A stretch of DNA of 64,000 nt from Trinickia terrae (GCF_005144415.1 NZ_SWJE01000004.1:1-64000); one strand, 5' to 3'; shown: positions 54,960 through 64,000, counted from the stretch's first letter. Translations and numbers: made by a program. The notes: generated by a model not told the origin, from the sequence alone.

Positions 54960-55619
54960 TCAATGCCGCGACGGCAGCGCGAGCCGCTTCTCATACCAGC
55001 GCTGCCCCCACTCCAGCACCTGGCATAGCACCCAATAGACGGCCGCCGCCGCGAGATAGAGCGGCAACGGCTGATAGGTCGACGCGATGATCTCCTGCGC
55101 GCTGCGCAAGAGCTCGGTCACCGTGATGACGGACACGAGCGACGTATCCTTGATCAGGCTGATGAGGCTGTTCGACAGGCTCGGCACGGCGATGCGCAGC
55201 GCCTGCGGGCCGATCACGAAGCGCAGCGTCTGGCGGCGCGAGAGGCCGAGGCTGTACGCCGCGAGCCATTGGCCGCGATGGATGCCGTTGATCGCGCCGC
55301 GCATGCTTTCCGACAGATAGGCCGCGACGTTCGCCGACAGCGCGAGCACGCCGGCCGGCGTCGGATCGAGCTCGATCCCGAGGCTCGGCAGGCCGTAGTA
55401 GATGACGAAGATCTGCACGAGGAGCGGCGTGCCGCGCATGAGGCTCACGTAGGCGCGCGCAATCCAGTTGAGCGGCTTGCTGTGGCTGATGCCCATCAAT
55501 GCCAGCACGACGGCCGCGACGAGCCCGAAGACCATCGACAGCACCGCGAACTTGACGGTCAGGACGGCACCCTGCGCGAGCACCGGCATCGACTGGACGA
55601 GCAGGGAGGTGGTGGACAT
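54960..55619 (-). CDS. Polar amino acid ABC transporter, permease
   Basis: 219 residues with about five membrane helices and the EAA loop YSLGLSRRQTLRFVIGPQAL. The N-terminal AQGAVLTVKFAVLSMVFGLV and ISLIKDTSLVSVITVTELL are those of the HisM/GlnP family. It pairs with the binding protein at 55,754 upstream on the same strand. No ATP-binding subunit is in the window, so one must be shared or lie elsewhere. Confidence 0.9.
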   Translation of the reverse strand: MSTTSLLVQSMPVLAQGAVLTVKFAVLSMVFGLVAAVVLALMGISHSKPLNWIARAYVSLMRGTPLLVQIFVIYYGLPSLGIELDPTPAGVLALSANVAAYLSESMRGAINGIHRGQWLAAYSLGLSRRQTLRFVIGPQALRIAVPSLSNSLISLIKDTSLVSVITVTELLRSAQEIIASTYQPLPLYLAAAAVYWVLCQVLEWGQRWYEKRLALPSRH

Positions 55620-55674
55620 GTTCTTGGAAGGCCTTACGTACCGGGGAAACGAATCGAGCGCCCATCATACGCAA

Positions 55675-55715
55675 AATGCGAAGGGCGGCATCGTCGCGAT
55701 GCCGCCCTTCGCATT
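55675..55715 (-). terminator. Hairpin between binding protein and permease
   Basis: A 19-bp perfect stem (AATGCGAAGGGCGGCATCG with its complement) and a 3-base loop. On the minus strand it follows the binding-protein gene and precedes the permease, so it may lower permease expression relative to the binding protein rather than end the operon fully. T-run is weak. Confidence 0.7.
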
Positions 55716-55753
55716 GCTGCTTTGTAACGCGTATGAGTCCGGCTCTGCTCTGC

Positions 55754-56632
55754 TTACTTCGCGATCGGCTTCGTCACGTCGATGCCGAACCATTTGTCGG
55801 AGATCTTCGAGAACGTGCCGTCCGCTTCGAGCTGGGTCATGGCGTCGTCGATCGCCTTGGCGAACTTCGGATTGCCCTTCTTGAACGGAATCGCCGACGG
55901 GTTGCCCCCTTCGAGCGTCGCACCCGTGCGCAGCGGCAGCTGCGAGTTCTTGATCAGGTAGGCGAGCATCAGGCGGTCGTTGAGCGCGGCGTCTAGGCGG
56001 CCGGCCGCGAGGTCGCGCAGATACTCGGGCGCGCCCGGGTAGGTCTTGACGTCGATGCCGGGCACCGACTTCGCCATGTCCATGTAGTTCGTGCCGAGAC
56101 CCACGCCGAGCTTGAGGCCCTTCAGGTCATCGAGCGACTTGAACTGGCGCGAGTCGTCCTTGCGCTGGATCAGTTGAGCGGCCGAGTACGTATAGGCCGG
56201 CGAGAAGTCGAGCGTCTGCTTGCGCGCATCGGTGACGCCGACCTGGTTCACGATCACGTCGAACTTGCCCGCCTGCAGGCCTGCGATGATGCCGCTCCAC
56301 TCGGTCGTCACGAACTCGGGCTTCACGCCGAGCTTCGTGGCGACGGCCTTGGCGATGTCCACGTCGTAGCCGACCAGCTCGCCGTTCGCCGCCTTCGAGT
56401 TGAACGGCGGGAACGTGCCTTCGAGGCCGACGCGCAGCGTGCCGCGCGCCTTGACCTGATCGAGCAGGTCTTCCGCGTGCGCGGTGACTGCGGTGAACGT
56501 CGCGCCGATCAGGCCGGCAACCAAGAGCTTCCCAAGGAAACGCCGGGCCGCCCCAAGTTTCCTTGGCCCCCTCGGGGGGGGCTGACGCGAAGCGGCAGGC
56601 GTGGGGGCTGTTTTCAGCAACGCAAATTTCAT
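55754..56632 (-). CDS. Polar amino acid ABC transporter, substrate-binding protein
   Basis: 292 residues from the ATG at 56,632. The mature part has DLLDQVKARGTLRVGLEGTF, VGYDVDIAKAVATKLGVK and WSGIIAGLQAGKFDVIVNQV, the SBP family 3 signature. The signal peptide has an unusually long, Pro/Arg-rich n-region (TPAASRQPPPRGPRKLGAAR) because a GC-rich dyad repeat is inserted there in frame. The hydrophobic core GKLLVAGLIGATFTAV and AHA cleavage site are intact, so export should still work. Confidence 0.9.
   Translation of the reverse strand: MKFALLKTAPTPAASRQPPPRGPRKLGAARRFLGKLLVAGLIGATFTAVTAHAEDLLDQVKARGTLRVGLEGTFPPFNSKAANGELVGYDVDIAKAVATKLGVKPEFVTTEWSGIIAGLQAGKFDVIVNQVGVTDARKQTLDFSPAYTYSAAQLIQRKDDSRQFKSLDDLKGLKLGVGLGTNYMDMAKSVPGIDVKTYPGAPEYLRDLAAGRLDAALNDRLMLAYLIKNSQLPLRTGATLEGGNPSAIPFKKGNPKFAKAIDDAMTQLEADGTFSKISDKWFGIDVTKPIAK
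56532..56608. repeat. Burkholderiales-type GC-rich dyad repeat inside a coding region
   Basis: CCAAGGAAAC (56,532-56,541) pairs with GTTTCCTTGG (56,557-56,566); GGCCCCCTCGGGGGGG and GCAGGCGTGGGGGC follow. This combination is a common dispersed intergenic repeat in Burkholderiales. Here it lies inside the signal-peptide region of the ABC binding protein with the reading frame kept. Confidence 0.65.
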
Positions 56633-56725
56633 CGTGTACCTGTCCTTGCCCGGTGGGGCGTTGTTATCGGCGCAATGATAGCCAAAATGCAATCGCCAGA
56701 TAAATATCGTTTGTTTATTTCTATA

Positions 56726-57760
56726 TTACGCGGAGCGAGTACGGGCGGCGGCCGCGCATTCGGCGATCAGCGCCGGACCGCGGTAGATGAAGCCCGTGTA
56801 GAGCTGCATCAGCGACGCTCCGGCGGCGAGTTTCGCACGCGCATCCTCGCCCGAAAAGATGCCGCCAACCCCAATGATCGGCACCGTCTGGCCGACTTCG
56901 GCGTGCAGCTTGCGGATCACTTCCGTCGAGGCGTCGAACACGGGCTTGCCCGACAGGCCGCCGGCCTCGTCGGCGTGAGGCAGGCCGGCGACGGCGGTGC
57001 GCGAGAGCGTCGTGTTGGTCGCGATCACGCCTTCGATCTGGTGGCGCAGCAGCGTATCGGCGATCGCCTTGATCTGCTCGTCGTCGAGGTCGGGCGCGAT
57101 CTTCAGCGCGAGCGGCACGAGCTTGCCGTGCATGTCGGCGAGGCGCTGCTGTTTGTCCTTGAGCGCCGCGAGCAGCGCGTCGAGCTCGCCCGCGCCTTGC
57201 AATTGCCGCAGGTTCTTCGTGTTCGGCGACGAGATGTTGATCGTCACATAGCTCGCGAACGGGTAGACGCGCTCGAGGCAGTAGAGATAGTCCTCGGCGG
57301 CGCGCTCGATCGGCGTATCGGCGTTCTTGCCGATGTTCAGGCCCAGCACGCCGCGATAACGCGCCGCCTGCACGTTCTTCACGAACTGGTCGACGCCCTG
57401 GTTGTTGAACCCCATCCGGTTGATGATCGCATTGGCTTCGGGCAGCCGGAACATACGCGGGCGCGGATTGCCGGGCTGCGCGCGCGGCGTGACCGTGCCC
57501 ACTTCGACGAAGCCGAAGCCGAGCGCGGCGAAGCCGTCGATGCAGGCGCCGTCCTTATCGAGCCCGGCGGCAAGGCCGACCGGGTTGCGGAACGTGAGTC
57601 CCATCACCGTGCGCGGTGCATCGGGCACACGCGGGCCGAGCATGCCCGCGAGCCCGGAGCGGCCCGCGGCGCCGAGCGCGGCGAGCGTCAGGTGGTGGAC
57701 TTTTTCCGGGTCGATGCGAAAGAGCAGGCTGCGGACGAGCGGGTAGAGGGAGCTGAGCAC
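56726..57760 (-). CDS. pyrD: Dihydroorotate dehydrogenase (quinone)
   Basis: 344 residues from a GTG at 57,760. [20 protein letters not shown] is the normal class 2 N-terminus with the membrane-binding helices. [51 protein letters not shown] (catalytic Ser area) and [20 protein letters not shown] follow. It oxidises dihydroorotate to orotate with quinone. A longer frame to 57,859 would run over the terminator of the next gene, so the GTG is preferred. Confidence 0.93.
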   Translation of the reverse strand: MLSSLYPLVRSLLFRIDPEKVHHLTLAALGAAGRSGLAGMLGPRVPDAPRTVMGLTFRNPVGLAAGLDKDGACIDGFAALGFGFVEVGTVTPRAQPGNPRPRMFRLPEANAIINRMGFNNQGVDQFVKNVQAARYRGVLGLNIGKNADTPIERAAEDYLYCLERVYPFASYVTINISSPNTKNLRQLQGAGELDALLAALKDKQQRLADMHGKLVPLALKIAPDLDDEQIKAIADTLLRHQIEGVIATNTTLSRTAVAGLPHADEAGGLSGKPVFDASTEVIRKLHAEVGQTVPIIGVGGIFSGEDARAKLAAGASLMQLYTGFIYRGPALIAECAAAARTRSA

Positions 57761-57789
57761 GGGAAGGAGCCGGGTGGCGGAATTTTGGT

Positions 57790-57810
57790 AACCCGCTATT
57801 TTAGCGGGTT
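57790..57810 (-). terminator. Hairpin after bpt
   Basis: AACCCGCT / AGCGGGTT with a 5-base loop, followed on the minus strand by ACCAAAATT. It lies about 110 bases beyond the bpt stop and just before the pyrD start. Confidence 0.5.
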
Positions 57811-57919
57811 TGGGGTGCGCTTCCGCCGTGGCATGTGGAACGGTGAGGGCATGGGCCAACGCTCCAATGCCGGCGTCAACGCATCGGCGCCGATGCGCGA
57901 CGCCGTTGCCGGCAGTCTC

Positions 57920-58750
57920 TCAGCGTTCGCCCGTGGAGCCCGCCGCATCGACGCCCGGCAGGTTCGCGCCTTCCGTGTCCAGCACTCCCCAGCGGCCCTC
58001 GACGAGGCCTTCGAGCGGACGGAAGTTGGACTTGTACGCCATCTTCGCGCTCTCGCGTATCCAGTAGCCGAGATAGACGTGCGGCAGCCGCAGGCTCTTC
58101 GCCTGCTCGATCTGCCAGAGGATGTTGTAGGTGCCGTAGCTCGCGTGCGGCTCGTCGGGATCGAAGAACGTATAGACCGACGAGAGGCCGTCGCCGAGGA
58201 TGTCGATCATGCTCACCATGCGCAGCTTGCCTTGCTCGGCGGCCGTGCGGTGCGTGAGGTCGTGCGCTTCGACGGGCGGCTCGCGGAATTCGACGAGCCG
58301 CGAATTGATCCGGCTTTGCAGCAAGAATTGCTCGTATTGATCGCGGCTGTCGCGGTCCATGCCGCCGCCCGCGTGACGCGCGGCCTGGTAGCGCATATAG
58401 AGCGCGTAGTGCTCTTCGTCGTAGTGCAGCGGCGCGACCGACGCGATCAGGTCACCGTGCTTTTTCCACACGCGGCGCTGCGTGCGGTTCGGCTTGAACG
58501 CATCGACGGGCACGCGCACCGGCACGCACGCGCGGCAGCCGTCGCAATACGGGCGATAGGTGAAGACGCCGGAGCGGCGAAAGCCCGTCTTGACGAGCTC
58601 GGTATAGACGTCGGAATTGATCAGGTGGCTTGGCGTAGCGACCTGGGAGCGTGCGATGCGCCCGTCCAGATAGCTGCATGGATAGGGCGCGGTTGCATAG
58701 AATTGCAGCGCCGAAAGCGGTGAAAGCGGCAGCTCATTCGGGTGAGTCAT
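57920..58750 (-). CDS. bpt: Aspartate/glutamate leucyltransferase (Bpt)
   Basis: 276 residues. [17 protein letters not shown] near the start, the Cys-containing [15 protein letters not shown], and the acyl-transfer pocket [40 protein letters not shown]. Bpt moves Leu from tRNA to N-terminal Asp or Glu, making substrates for ClpS/ClpAP. aat, the other N-end-rule transferase, is just upstream in the same direction. Confidence 0.94.
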   Translation of the reverse strand: MTHPNELPLSPLSALQFYATAPYPCSYLDGRIARSQVATPSHLINSDVYTELVKTGFRRSGVFTYRPYCDGCRACVPVRVPVDAFKPNRTQRRVWKKHGDLIASVAPLHYDEEHYALYMRYQAARHAGGGMDRDSRDQYEQFLLQSRINSRLVEFREPPVEAHDLTHRTAAEQGKLRMVSMIDILGDGLSSVYTFFDPDEPHASYGTYNILWQIEQAKSLRLPHVYLGYWIRESAKMAYKSNFRPLEGLVEGRWGVLDTEGANLPGVDAAGSTGER

Positions 58751-58981
58751 TGGCGGCTCTCAAAGCGTCGTCTTTTGGTATCGCAAGCCGAGTCGGCCTA
58801 TCTGTACAAGGCAGCCGGGACGGGCTCGGTCTTGGGGCAGGCGGCGCGCGGCAAGCGCCGCGGCCAGTGTCGATGACAAGTATATTGCGGACGGCGCGCG
58901 TTTGTTTCGTCTCGTGTGCAATGGCGCGCATGTGGCGGCGATGCGATGGATGAAAACGGGCGCCGGGCGAGCGGGGCCGGA

Positions 58982-59731
58982 TCAGCGATCGCTATCGCCG
59001 CGCGCAGCGACGAGATCCAGCAGCACCGTCTTGTCGAATCGCCAGGGAATCGGCGCGGCGGCCACGGCGTGGCTCACGTGCGCGACGAAGGCTTTGCGCG
59101 CGATCTCCCGCGCCCCGAGCGACGCCAGGTGCGCCGTGTTCTGCTGGCAATCGATCAGTTCGACCTCATGGCGGCGCAGATGCGCGACGAGTGCGGCGAG
59201 CGCTATCTTCGAGGCGTCGGTGACTTCGGCGAACATCGATTCGCCGAAGAACATCTTGCCGAACGACACGCCGTAAAGGCCGCCGACGCGTACGCCGTCG
59301 AGCCAGGTCTCGATGCTGTGCGCGTCGCCGACCCGATGCAGCGACGAATAGGCGTCGATGATCTCCGCCGTGATCCAGGTGCCGCGCTGGCCGCGCCGCG
59401 GCGCCTGCGCGCACGAGCGCATCACGGCCGCGAACTCGCAATCGACGCGCACTTCCCAGCGTGGCTCGCGCAGCACGCGCTTGAGCGTCTTCTTGAGCGA
59501 CGGCGACACCTTGAACTCGCCGGGCATGAGGATCATGCGCGGATCGGGGCTCCACCACAGCACCGGCTGACCGTCCGAGTACCACGGGAAGATGCCGTGC
59601 TGGTAGGCGTCGATGAGGCGCGAGGGAAGGAGGTCGGAGCTGGCGGCGAGCAGCCCCGGCGCGCCGCTCGTGGCGCCCAGCGCGCGCTCGACAGGCGGAA
59701 ACGGATCGTCGGGACCGAGCCACGGGACCAT
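58982..59731 (-). CDS. aat: Leucyl/phenylalanyl-tRNA-protein transferase
   Basis: 249 residues. The family signature [19 protein letters not shown], then [38 protein letters not shown] and [19 protein letters not shown]. Aat adds Leu or Phe to N-terminal Lys or Arg for ClpS-dependent degradation. The last residues match the usual length. Confidence 0.95.
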   Translation of the reverse strand: MVPWLGPDDPFPPVERALGATSGAPGLLAASSDLLPSRLIDAYQHGIFPWYSDGQPVLWWSPDPRMILMPGEFKVSPSLKKTLKRVLREPRWEVRVDCEFAAVMRSCAQAPRRGQRGTWITAEIIDAYSSLHRVGDAHSIETWLDGVRVGGLYGVSFGKMFFGESMFAEVTDASKIALAALVAHLRRHEVELIDCQQNTAHLASLGAREIARKAFVAHVSHAVAAAPIPWRFDKTVLLDLVAARGDSDR

Positions 59732-59747
59732 GCGTCGTCGCGGGGGC

Positions 59748-60293
59748 TCAGCCGTCGCGCAGCGAGCGGAAGATATCGCCCGTATGCAGCCCGTAGCTGC
59801 CCGCCGCGCGGTCGGCGAAGAAGAAGCGCAGCGTCTGGCCGACCGTGGGGAACGCGATGTCGTCCCACGGAATCTCGCGTTCGTCGAAGAGCTTGACTTC
59901 GAGGCTTTCCTCGCCGGCCTCGATGTCGAGGTCGAGCAGGCGGGCGAGGTAGAAGAGATGCACTTGATGCACGTGCGGCACGTTCAGGAGGGAGAACAGA
60001 TGCTGCACTTCGACGCGCGCGCCGGCTTCCTCGAGCGTTTCGCGCGCGGCTGCTTCCGATGTGGTTTCGCCCATTTCCATGAAGCCGGCCGGGAGCGTCC
60101 AGTAGCCGTAGCGCGGCTCGATCGCGCGGCGGCACAGCAGCACCTTGTCGTCCCAGACGGGCACGGTGCCGACCACATTGCGGGGATTCTGGTAATGCAC
60201 GGTGCCGCAGCTCTCGCAGACGAAGCGCTCGCGGTTATCGCCGGCCGGTATGCGCAAGCTCACCGCCTGGCCGCAGGCTGAACAGAATTTCAT
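59748..60293 (-). CDS. Nudix hydrolase with N-terminal zinc ribbon
   Basis: 181 residues. Zinc ribbon Cys pairs in KFCSACGQ and [14 protein letters not shown], then the Nudix box [23 protein letters not shown] (GX5EX7REUXEEXGU pattern). Similar to NudC-type or ADP-ribose hydrolases but lacks the NudC SQPWPFPxS motif, so substrate uncertain. It precedes aat on the same strand with 16 bases between. Confidence 0.88.
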   Translation of the reverse strand: MKFCSACGQAVSLRIPAGDNRERFVCESCGTVHYQNPRNVVGTVPVWDDKVLLCRRAIEPRYGYWTLPAGFMEMGETTSEAAARETLEEAGARVEVQHLFSLLNVPHVHQVHLFYLARLLDLDIEAGEESLEVKLFDEREIPWDDIAFPTVGQTLRFFFADRAAGSYGLHTGDIFRSLRDG

Positions 60294-60425
60294 AGGAAGC
60301 GGGCGGAAAAGTGTGGAGAGAGTTTATCACCGGGTAGGGGTTTCTCTTCACTCGGGACTGATGGCGGGTATCGCAATGCGAGCGGGAGCACGCAGAGGCG
60401 AGCGGAAAATGACGCTGCAAATGCA

Positions 60426-60453
60426 AAAAGCCCGATCGCGATGATCGGGCTTT
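60426..60453 (-). terminator. Terminator of the initiator tRNA
   Basis: AAAGCCCGATC / GATCGGGCTTT with a 5-base loop and T5 in the minus direction, about 30 bases beyond the tRNA. Confidence 0.8.
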
Positions 60454-60483
60454 CCTGGAATCTTGCTTGTGTTCTGTGCTGCT

Positions 60484-60560
<77 letters not shown>

Positions 60561-60821
60561 TCCGTCGAAGAAAAGATTATAGGGCAAATGGGATGGCGAC
60601 GCAACACCCTTTGTCGATCGAGTTGAAATTCGGCGCCGCGCAAGCCGCGCGGCAGCATGTCGCCGATTGGCCGAACCACGGCGGCTCGCATCCAAATTCA
60701 TGAGCAGGGCGTGCGCTAGAATCGTGGCGAACTCGATTCGCATCTCGTGTACTCGCTTCACTGCCGATGTGCGCACGCGATGCGCGTCTCCCCATATTTC
60801 ATTTGGACCTCGGCTCATTCC
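60561..60821 (+). promoter_or_regulatory. Gap with a likely -10 for the UPF0303 gene
   Basis: 261 bases without a gene. TAGAAT at 60,717-60,722 (in GCGCTAGAATCG) is a good -10 candidate for the downstream pair. Confidence 0.45.
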
Positions 60822-61319
60822 ATGGATATCGCTCACGATCTGCAAGCGATCGCTGCACAAGAACATGCGCTTGTTTTCCCTCGCTTCGACGCCGCGCGCG
60901 CGTGGCAGCTCGGCGCGTATTTGCATGAGATCGCGCTCGCGCGCGGTCACGTGCTCGCGATCGACGTGCGTACTTTCGGTCAGCCGCTCTTTTTCTGCGC
61001 GCTCGACGGCGCGACGCCGGACAACGTCGATTGGGTGCGCCGCAAGAGCAACGTCGTCGCGCATTTCCGGCGCAGCTCGTATGCGATCGGCCTGCGGATG
61101 CAGCAGGCCGGCACGACGCTCGCCGACAAGCACGGCTTGCCGGTCGCCGAGTATGCGACGCACGGCGGCGCGTTTCCGCTGACCGTGGCGGGCGTGGGCG
61201 TGATTGGCTCGGTCACGGTGTCGGGGCTGCCGCAACGCGCCGATCATGAGCTCGTCGTCGAAGCGCTTTGCGCGGAGCTCGGCCAGGACTACAGCAAGCT
61301 CGCGCTTGCAAAGGCGTGA
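60822..61319 (+). CDS. UPF0303 (HbpS-like) family protein
   Basis: 165 residues: [60 protein letters not shown] and [17 protein letters not shown]. The family shares a fold with HbpS and GlcG heme- or metal-linked proteins; biochemical role unclear. The ATG at 60,822 matches the usual family start. The SMR gene follows after four bases. Confidence 0.85.
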   Translation: MDIAHDLQAIAAQEHALVFPRFDAARAWQLGAYLHEIALARGHVLAIDVRTFGQPLFFCALDGATPDNVDWVRRKSNVVAHFRRSSYAIGLRMQQAGTTLADKHGLPVAEYATHGGAFPLTVAGVGVIGSVTVSGLPQRADHELVVEALCAELGQDYSKLALAKA

Positions 61320-61323
61320 CGCG

Positions 61324-61656
61324 ATGCCGGGATATGCGTGGCTCGCGATCGCCATCGTCGCCGAAGTGATCGGCACCTCGGCGCTGCGCGCGGCCGAAGG
61401 GTTCTCGCGCTTCTGGCCGTCGCTCGTCGTCGTGGCGGGATATGGCGTGGCGTTCTATTGCCTCTCGCTCACGTTGAAGTCGATGCCCGTCGGCATCGTC
61501 TATGCGATCTGGTCCGGGGTCGGGATCGTGCTGATCACGCTCGTCGCCGTCGTGCTGTATCGGCAGGTGCCCGATCTGGCGGCGGTCGCGGGGCTCGGCC
61601 TGATCGTCGCGGGCGTCGCCGTGCTCAATCTGTTCTCGAAGATGCAGGCGCATTGA
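61324..61656 (+). CDS. SMR-family (EmrE/SugE-like) multidrug or guanidinium exporter
   Basis: 110 residues from the ATG at 61,324, four helices. The essential membrane Glu is in AIVAEVIGTSALRAAEGF; YCLSLTLKSMPVGIVYAIWS and GVGIVLITLVAVVLY are EmrE signatures. It pumps cationic drugs with H+ exchange as an antiparallel dimer. Likely co-transcribed with the UPF0303 gene. Confidence 0.9.
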   Translation: MPGYAWLAIAIVAEVIGTSALRAAEGFSRFWPSLVVVAGYGVAFYCLSLTLKSMPVGIVYAIWSGVGIVLITLVAVVLYRQVPDLAAVAGLGLIVAGVAVLNLFSKMQAH

Positions 61657-61693
61657 AGCGCGCGCACGCGCCGCCGCGCGATCGTGCTCGCTT

Positions 61694-61888
61694 CTACCGC
61701 GCGAACTCGATGCGAATGCCGGCCTCGCCGACCGCGAGCCGGCTTTGGCCGCCATCGATAGTCGCAGCGTCTTCCCAGATGCAGATGGCGCGCGAAATAT
61801 CGATTCCCTTGCTCGCCGCGTGCTCAAACCATGTCGTTGCGGCGTCGGTTTCCGCGACCTCGCGGCCTGCGAGGAAGTACTTGCCCAT
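61694..61888 (-). CDS. Small hypothetical protein
   Basis: 64 residues, MGKYFLAGREVAETDAATTW ... GIDISRAICIWEDAATIDGG. Some resemblance to short conserved Burkholderia proteins; no domain recognised. Start at 61,888 (the reading-direction ATG) follows GGAGCACGAG on the minus strand. Transcribed opposite to the SMR gene. Confidence 0.6.
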   Translation of the reverse strand: MGKYFLAGREVAETDAATTWFEHAASKGIDISRAICIWEDAATIDGGQSRLAVGEAGIRIEFAR

Positions 61889-61993
61889 CTCGTGCTCCGT
61901 CGTTTTTCAAGGTGCGCGCATTTTACGTGCACCACGTGAGCGGAATTTGACGCATCGCCGATGCCGTGAATAAGCGGCCTGACCTCGTTGCGT

Positions 61994-62983
61994 TCAGGCG
62001 CTGACCGCTTGCCGTGCGCCGGCGGCGCTTAGCGCCGCTTCGAGCGATAGCCGGATGCCGTCCTCGTAGGGTGTCTTCTCGATCGGACCGAGCAGCGCGC
62101 GCAAGGCGCTGTCGTCGAGCACGACGGGATCGGTCAACAGGTAGTGCATTTCCACGAGCTCGCGCAATAGCGGATTGAATAGACCGAAGAGACGCAGGAG
62201 CGGCTTGCCGGCGACCATCAGCTTGGGCGCATGGCCGGCCAGCCGATAGGCCGTCTCGGCAATTTCGCGTTGCGTGATCGTTCCGGCGCCGGCGAGGTGC
62301 AGCACGCGGCCATAGGCTTCGGGCGTGCGCGTGAGCTTTTCGACGACCGGGCCGACGTCGGGCATGAATACGAATTCGTGCGCCACGTCGATCGGGCCGA
62401 TCATCTGCGCACGTGCGCCCTTTGCCGCGCCTTCGAACACGCCATGCAGGAAGCTGCGCTCCACGCCGGGACCGTAGAAATCCGGCAGCCGCAGCACGAG
62501 GGTCTGCAAGCCGTCTTTTCCGTGCGATTCGAGAACGAGGTTTTCCTGCGCGAGGCGCATGCGTCCCTTGAACGTGTGCGGCTCGCGCGGATGGGTTTCG
62601 TTCACTGGATGGGTTTGCGCGCGCCCGTACGGATAGACGGTGCCGACCAGGATCAGCCGCTCGACGCCGGCGGCGCGGAATCCATCGAGCGCCTTTTGCA
62701 TCTGCTGCGGATGCAGTGCGAACTGGTGATAGGGCACGCCGACCAGGTACACGGCCGTTTGCAGCCCGCGCGCGGCGGCCGCGACCGAGGCCGGGTCATC
62801 GAGGTCCCAAGTCGCAATCTCCGCGCGGGGATCGCCACCGAATTGCGTTTCGAGCGGCTGGCGATGACGGCCGACGACACGGTAGTCCCGGCCTGCCGCC
62901 GCGAGCGCGGCGGCAATGCTGCGGCCCGCGGCGCCCGCTGCTCCGAATAGGCCGACTTTCCCTGCCCGCGTGACGTTTTCCAT
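61994..62983 (-). CDS. NAD(P)-binding protein (atypical SDR/epimerase-like)
   Basis: 329 residues with an N-terminal GLFGAAGAAGRSIAAALAAA dinucleotide site, then VYLVGVPYHQFALHPQQMQK and LILVGTVYPYGRAQTHPVNE. The YPYG Tyr sits where extended SDRs have the active Tyr, with no clear Lys, so it may be catalytically different. Divergent from the TetR regulator at 63,106 with an operator between, which is the usual geometry for a TetR target. Confidence 0.82.
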   Translation of the reverse strand: MENVTRAGKVGLFGAAGAAGRSIAAALAAAGRDYRVVGRHRQPLETQFGGDPRAEIATWDLDDPASVAAAARGLQTAVYLVGVPYHQFALHPQQMQKALDGFRAAGVERLILVGTVYPYGRAQTHPVNETHPREPHTFKGRMRLAQENLVLESHGKDGLQTLVLRLPDFYGPGVERSFLHGVFEGAAKGARAQMIGPIDVAHEFVFMPDVGPVVEKLTRTPEAYGRVLHLAGAGTITQREIAETAYRLAGHAPKLMVAGKPLLRLFGLFNPLLRELVEMHYLLTDPVVLDDSALRALLGPIEKTPYEDGIRLSLEAALSAAGARQAVSA

Positions 62984-63033
62984 GACGACTCCATAAATGG
63001 GGCTGCACCCCGGGCGATGATTGCCGAGTAAAA

Positions 63034-63066
63034 ACTGAACATCGTTCAGTGAGCGGTGTTCAGTTT
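63034..63066. promoter_or_regulatory. TetR operator between divergent genes
   Basis: ACTGAACATCGTTCAGT (63,034-63,050) is a perfect inverted repeat with a 3-base centre; a second half, GTTCAGTTT, follows at 63,058-63,066. It lies 40 bases before the TetR start and 50 bases from the divergent gene, so binding would repress both. Confidence 0.7.
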
Positions 63067-63105
63067 AATTTGACTTTTCAGTTTGTCAACCCGAAAATGC
63101 CTGCC

Positions 63106-63777
63106 ATGGGAATCGCCGAACGAAAAAACCGCCAGAAGCAGGCGCTGCGGGAGCGCATCCTCGACGCGTCGCGCGCGATCGTGATGCGCGAGGGCTTCGC
63201 CGCGCTGTCGATGCGCAAGATCGCCGATGCGATCGAGTACTCGCCCGCCACGCTCTACCTTCATTTCGAAAGCCGCGACGACATCGCTCGCGCGCTGTGC
63301 GCCGAGGGCTACGAGCAATTGCTCGCGAGCCTTGCGCCGCACGCGCAGATCGCCGAGCCGCGCGAGCGCCTGAGAGCGATCGCCCACGCGTATGTCGCCT
63401 TCGGACTCGCAAATCGCGAGACGTATCGTCTGATCTTCATGGAGGATCCGAGCTATGCCGATGCGGCGCTGGGCAGCTCGAACGCCGCCGCGGACGATGC
63501 CGGCGACGGCGCATCGGCGGCCGCAAACGGCGATGCGGGCGATGCTGCGTTTCATCTGCTGGCGAATGCGATCGAAGAGCTGAAAGCGGCTGGGTGCGTG
63601 CCACCGGCAGCCGACAGCCGCACCTGGGTCGAGGCGTTATGGGCGACGCTGCACGGCATCGTCGCGCTCTCGCTGACTTGCCCGATCTATCCCCAGTCGC
63701 CGGTTGAAAAGCTCGTCGATGCCGCAATCGACGCTTGGTTCGGCGCACCGCAAGCGCGACGCGCGAAGCGCGCGTAA
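63106..63777 (+). CDS. TetR-family regulator
   Basis: 223 residues from the ATG at 63,106. N-terminal HTH: ERILDASRAIVMREGFAALS, MRKIADAIEYSPATLYLHFE. The C-terminal ligand domain includes a low-complexity Ala/Asp loop (AADDAGDGASAAANGDAGDA) that is longer than in most relatives. It should bind the inverted repeat upstream and control the divergent NAD(P)-binding gene and itself. An ATG three codons earlier (63,097) is possible. Confidence 0.87.
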   Translation: MGIAERKNRQKQALRERILDASRAIVMREGFAALSMRKIADAIEYSPATLYLHFESRDDIARALCAEGYEQLLASLAPHAQIAEPRERLRAIAHAYVAFGLANRETYRLIFMEDPSYADAALGSSNAAADDAGDGASAAANGDAGDAAFHLLANAIEELKAAGCVPPAADSRTWVEALWATLHGIVALSLTCPIYPQSPVEKLVDAAIDAWFGAPQARRAKRA

Positions 63778-63820
63778 CGTGATACCGTGGTGGCCGTCAT
63801 TCACTGTCGCGCCGCCGCTC

Positions 63821-64000
63821 ATGTCCACGCCCGAATCCGTTCCCGTCACCGAGAGCGAAGAGGTTCGCGCTTATGTCGCGAACCGCATCGGCTTCATCGA
63901 GCTGAACCGTCCAAAGGCGCTCAACGCGCTGTCCACCTCGATGATCCGCGCGATGCATGCCGCGCTCGACGCGTGGCGCGACGACCCGGACGTGCTCGCC
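63821..64000 (+). CDS. Enoyl-CoA hydratase/3-hydroxyisobutyryl-CoA hydrolase family, N-terminus
   Basis: The first 60 codons are in the window: VRAYVANRIGFIELNRPKAL and NALSTSMIRAMHAALDAWRD. The longer AYVANRIGFIELNRPKALNA opening favours the 3-hydroxyisobutyryl-CoA hydrolase branch, valine breakdown. The gene runs off the right edge. Confidence 0.65.
   Translation, partial: MSTPESVPVTESEEVRAYVANRIGFIELNRPKALNALSTSMIRAMHAALDAWRDDPDVLA

Noticed and set aside
56174-58723. 849-codon open frame opposite the ABC binding protein, pyrD and bpt
   Set aside because: Crosses three solid genes and a terminator on the other strand; no motif.

Overview
The window looks like a chromosome segment from a Burkholderiaceae beta-proteobacterium (Burkholderia/Paraburkholderia/Trinickia-like). 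The evidence is the high GC content, OmpC-type porin, BON and DUF3562 small proteins, the rnr-rlmB-rpiA and pyrD-bpt-aat gene neighbourhoods, and a GC-rich dyad repeat of a type I know from Burkholderiales. The exact genus cannot be set from the sequence alone.

About 1-44,400 is an accessory, island-like region with many insertion-sequence scars and broken genes. It holds four modules. (1) 1,847-17,688 is an aromatic-acid block: an AAHS-type MFS transporter facing a run of a VanB-like reductase, RidA, three tandem RraA-family proteins, a LigJ-like hydratase, a LigB-like extradiol dioxygenase and a Rieske oxygenase. A cytochrome b561/YceI/aldehyde dehydrogenase group, a VanR-like GntR regulator and a porin follow. 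Together these could carry an aromatic acid through oxygenation or O-demethylation, ring cleavage, hydration and aldol cleavage to central metabolites. ATTG-N4-CAAT boxes lie at the divergent promoter, with related boxes at the regulator and upstream of the porin. (2) 18,668-32,972 is a CoA-dependent degradation cluster of beta-oxidation type: two acyl-CoA dehydrogenases (one broken), enoyl-CoA hydratases, a FadB-like fusion, SDRs, a thiolase and an AMP-forming ligase, with a large MalT-like LuxR activator in the middle. (3) 33,256-41,921 has a chemoreceptor, a DODA-type dioxygenase with DoxX and LysR, a PQQ-type dehydrogenase with a 24-codon orphan pqqA, and a second DoxX. (4) 42,100-44,300 is debris: a mosaic remnant of a second copy of the aromatic cluster, a SRAP (YedK-like) fragment, the end of an IS630 transposase, a broken DUF6429 gene and a broken tyrosine-integrase gene next to two tRNA-Leu genes.

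The main structural result is that 34,733-43,391 reads as an inversion. Flipping it back joins the two halves of an IS630 transposase and, at the other end, gives the SRAP gene an in-frame proline/lysine-rich tail.

About 44,430-64,000 is compact core chromosome with few scars: tRNA-Leu(CAG) x2, rnr, rlmB, rpiA, a Crp/Fnr regulator, GNAT, a FadR-type GntR, a Gfo/Idh/MocA oxidoreductase, a signal peptidase I, a polar amino acid ABC importer, pyrD, bpt, aat, a Nudix hydrolase, initiator tRNA-Met, a UPF0303 protein, an SMR transporter, and a TetR regulator divergent from an NAD(P)-binding protein. The start of an enoyl-CoA hydratase-family gene runs off the right edge.
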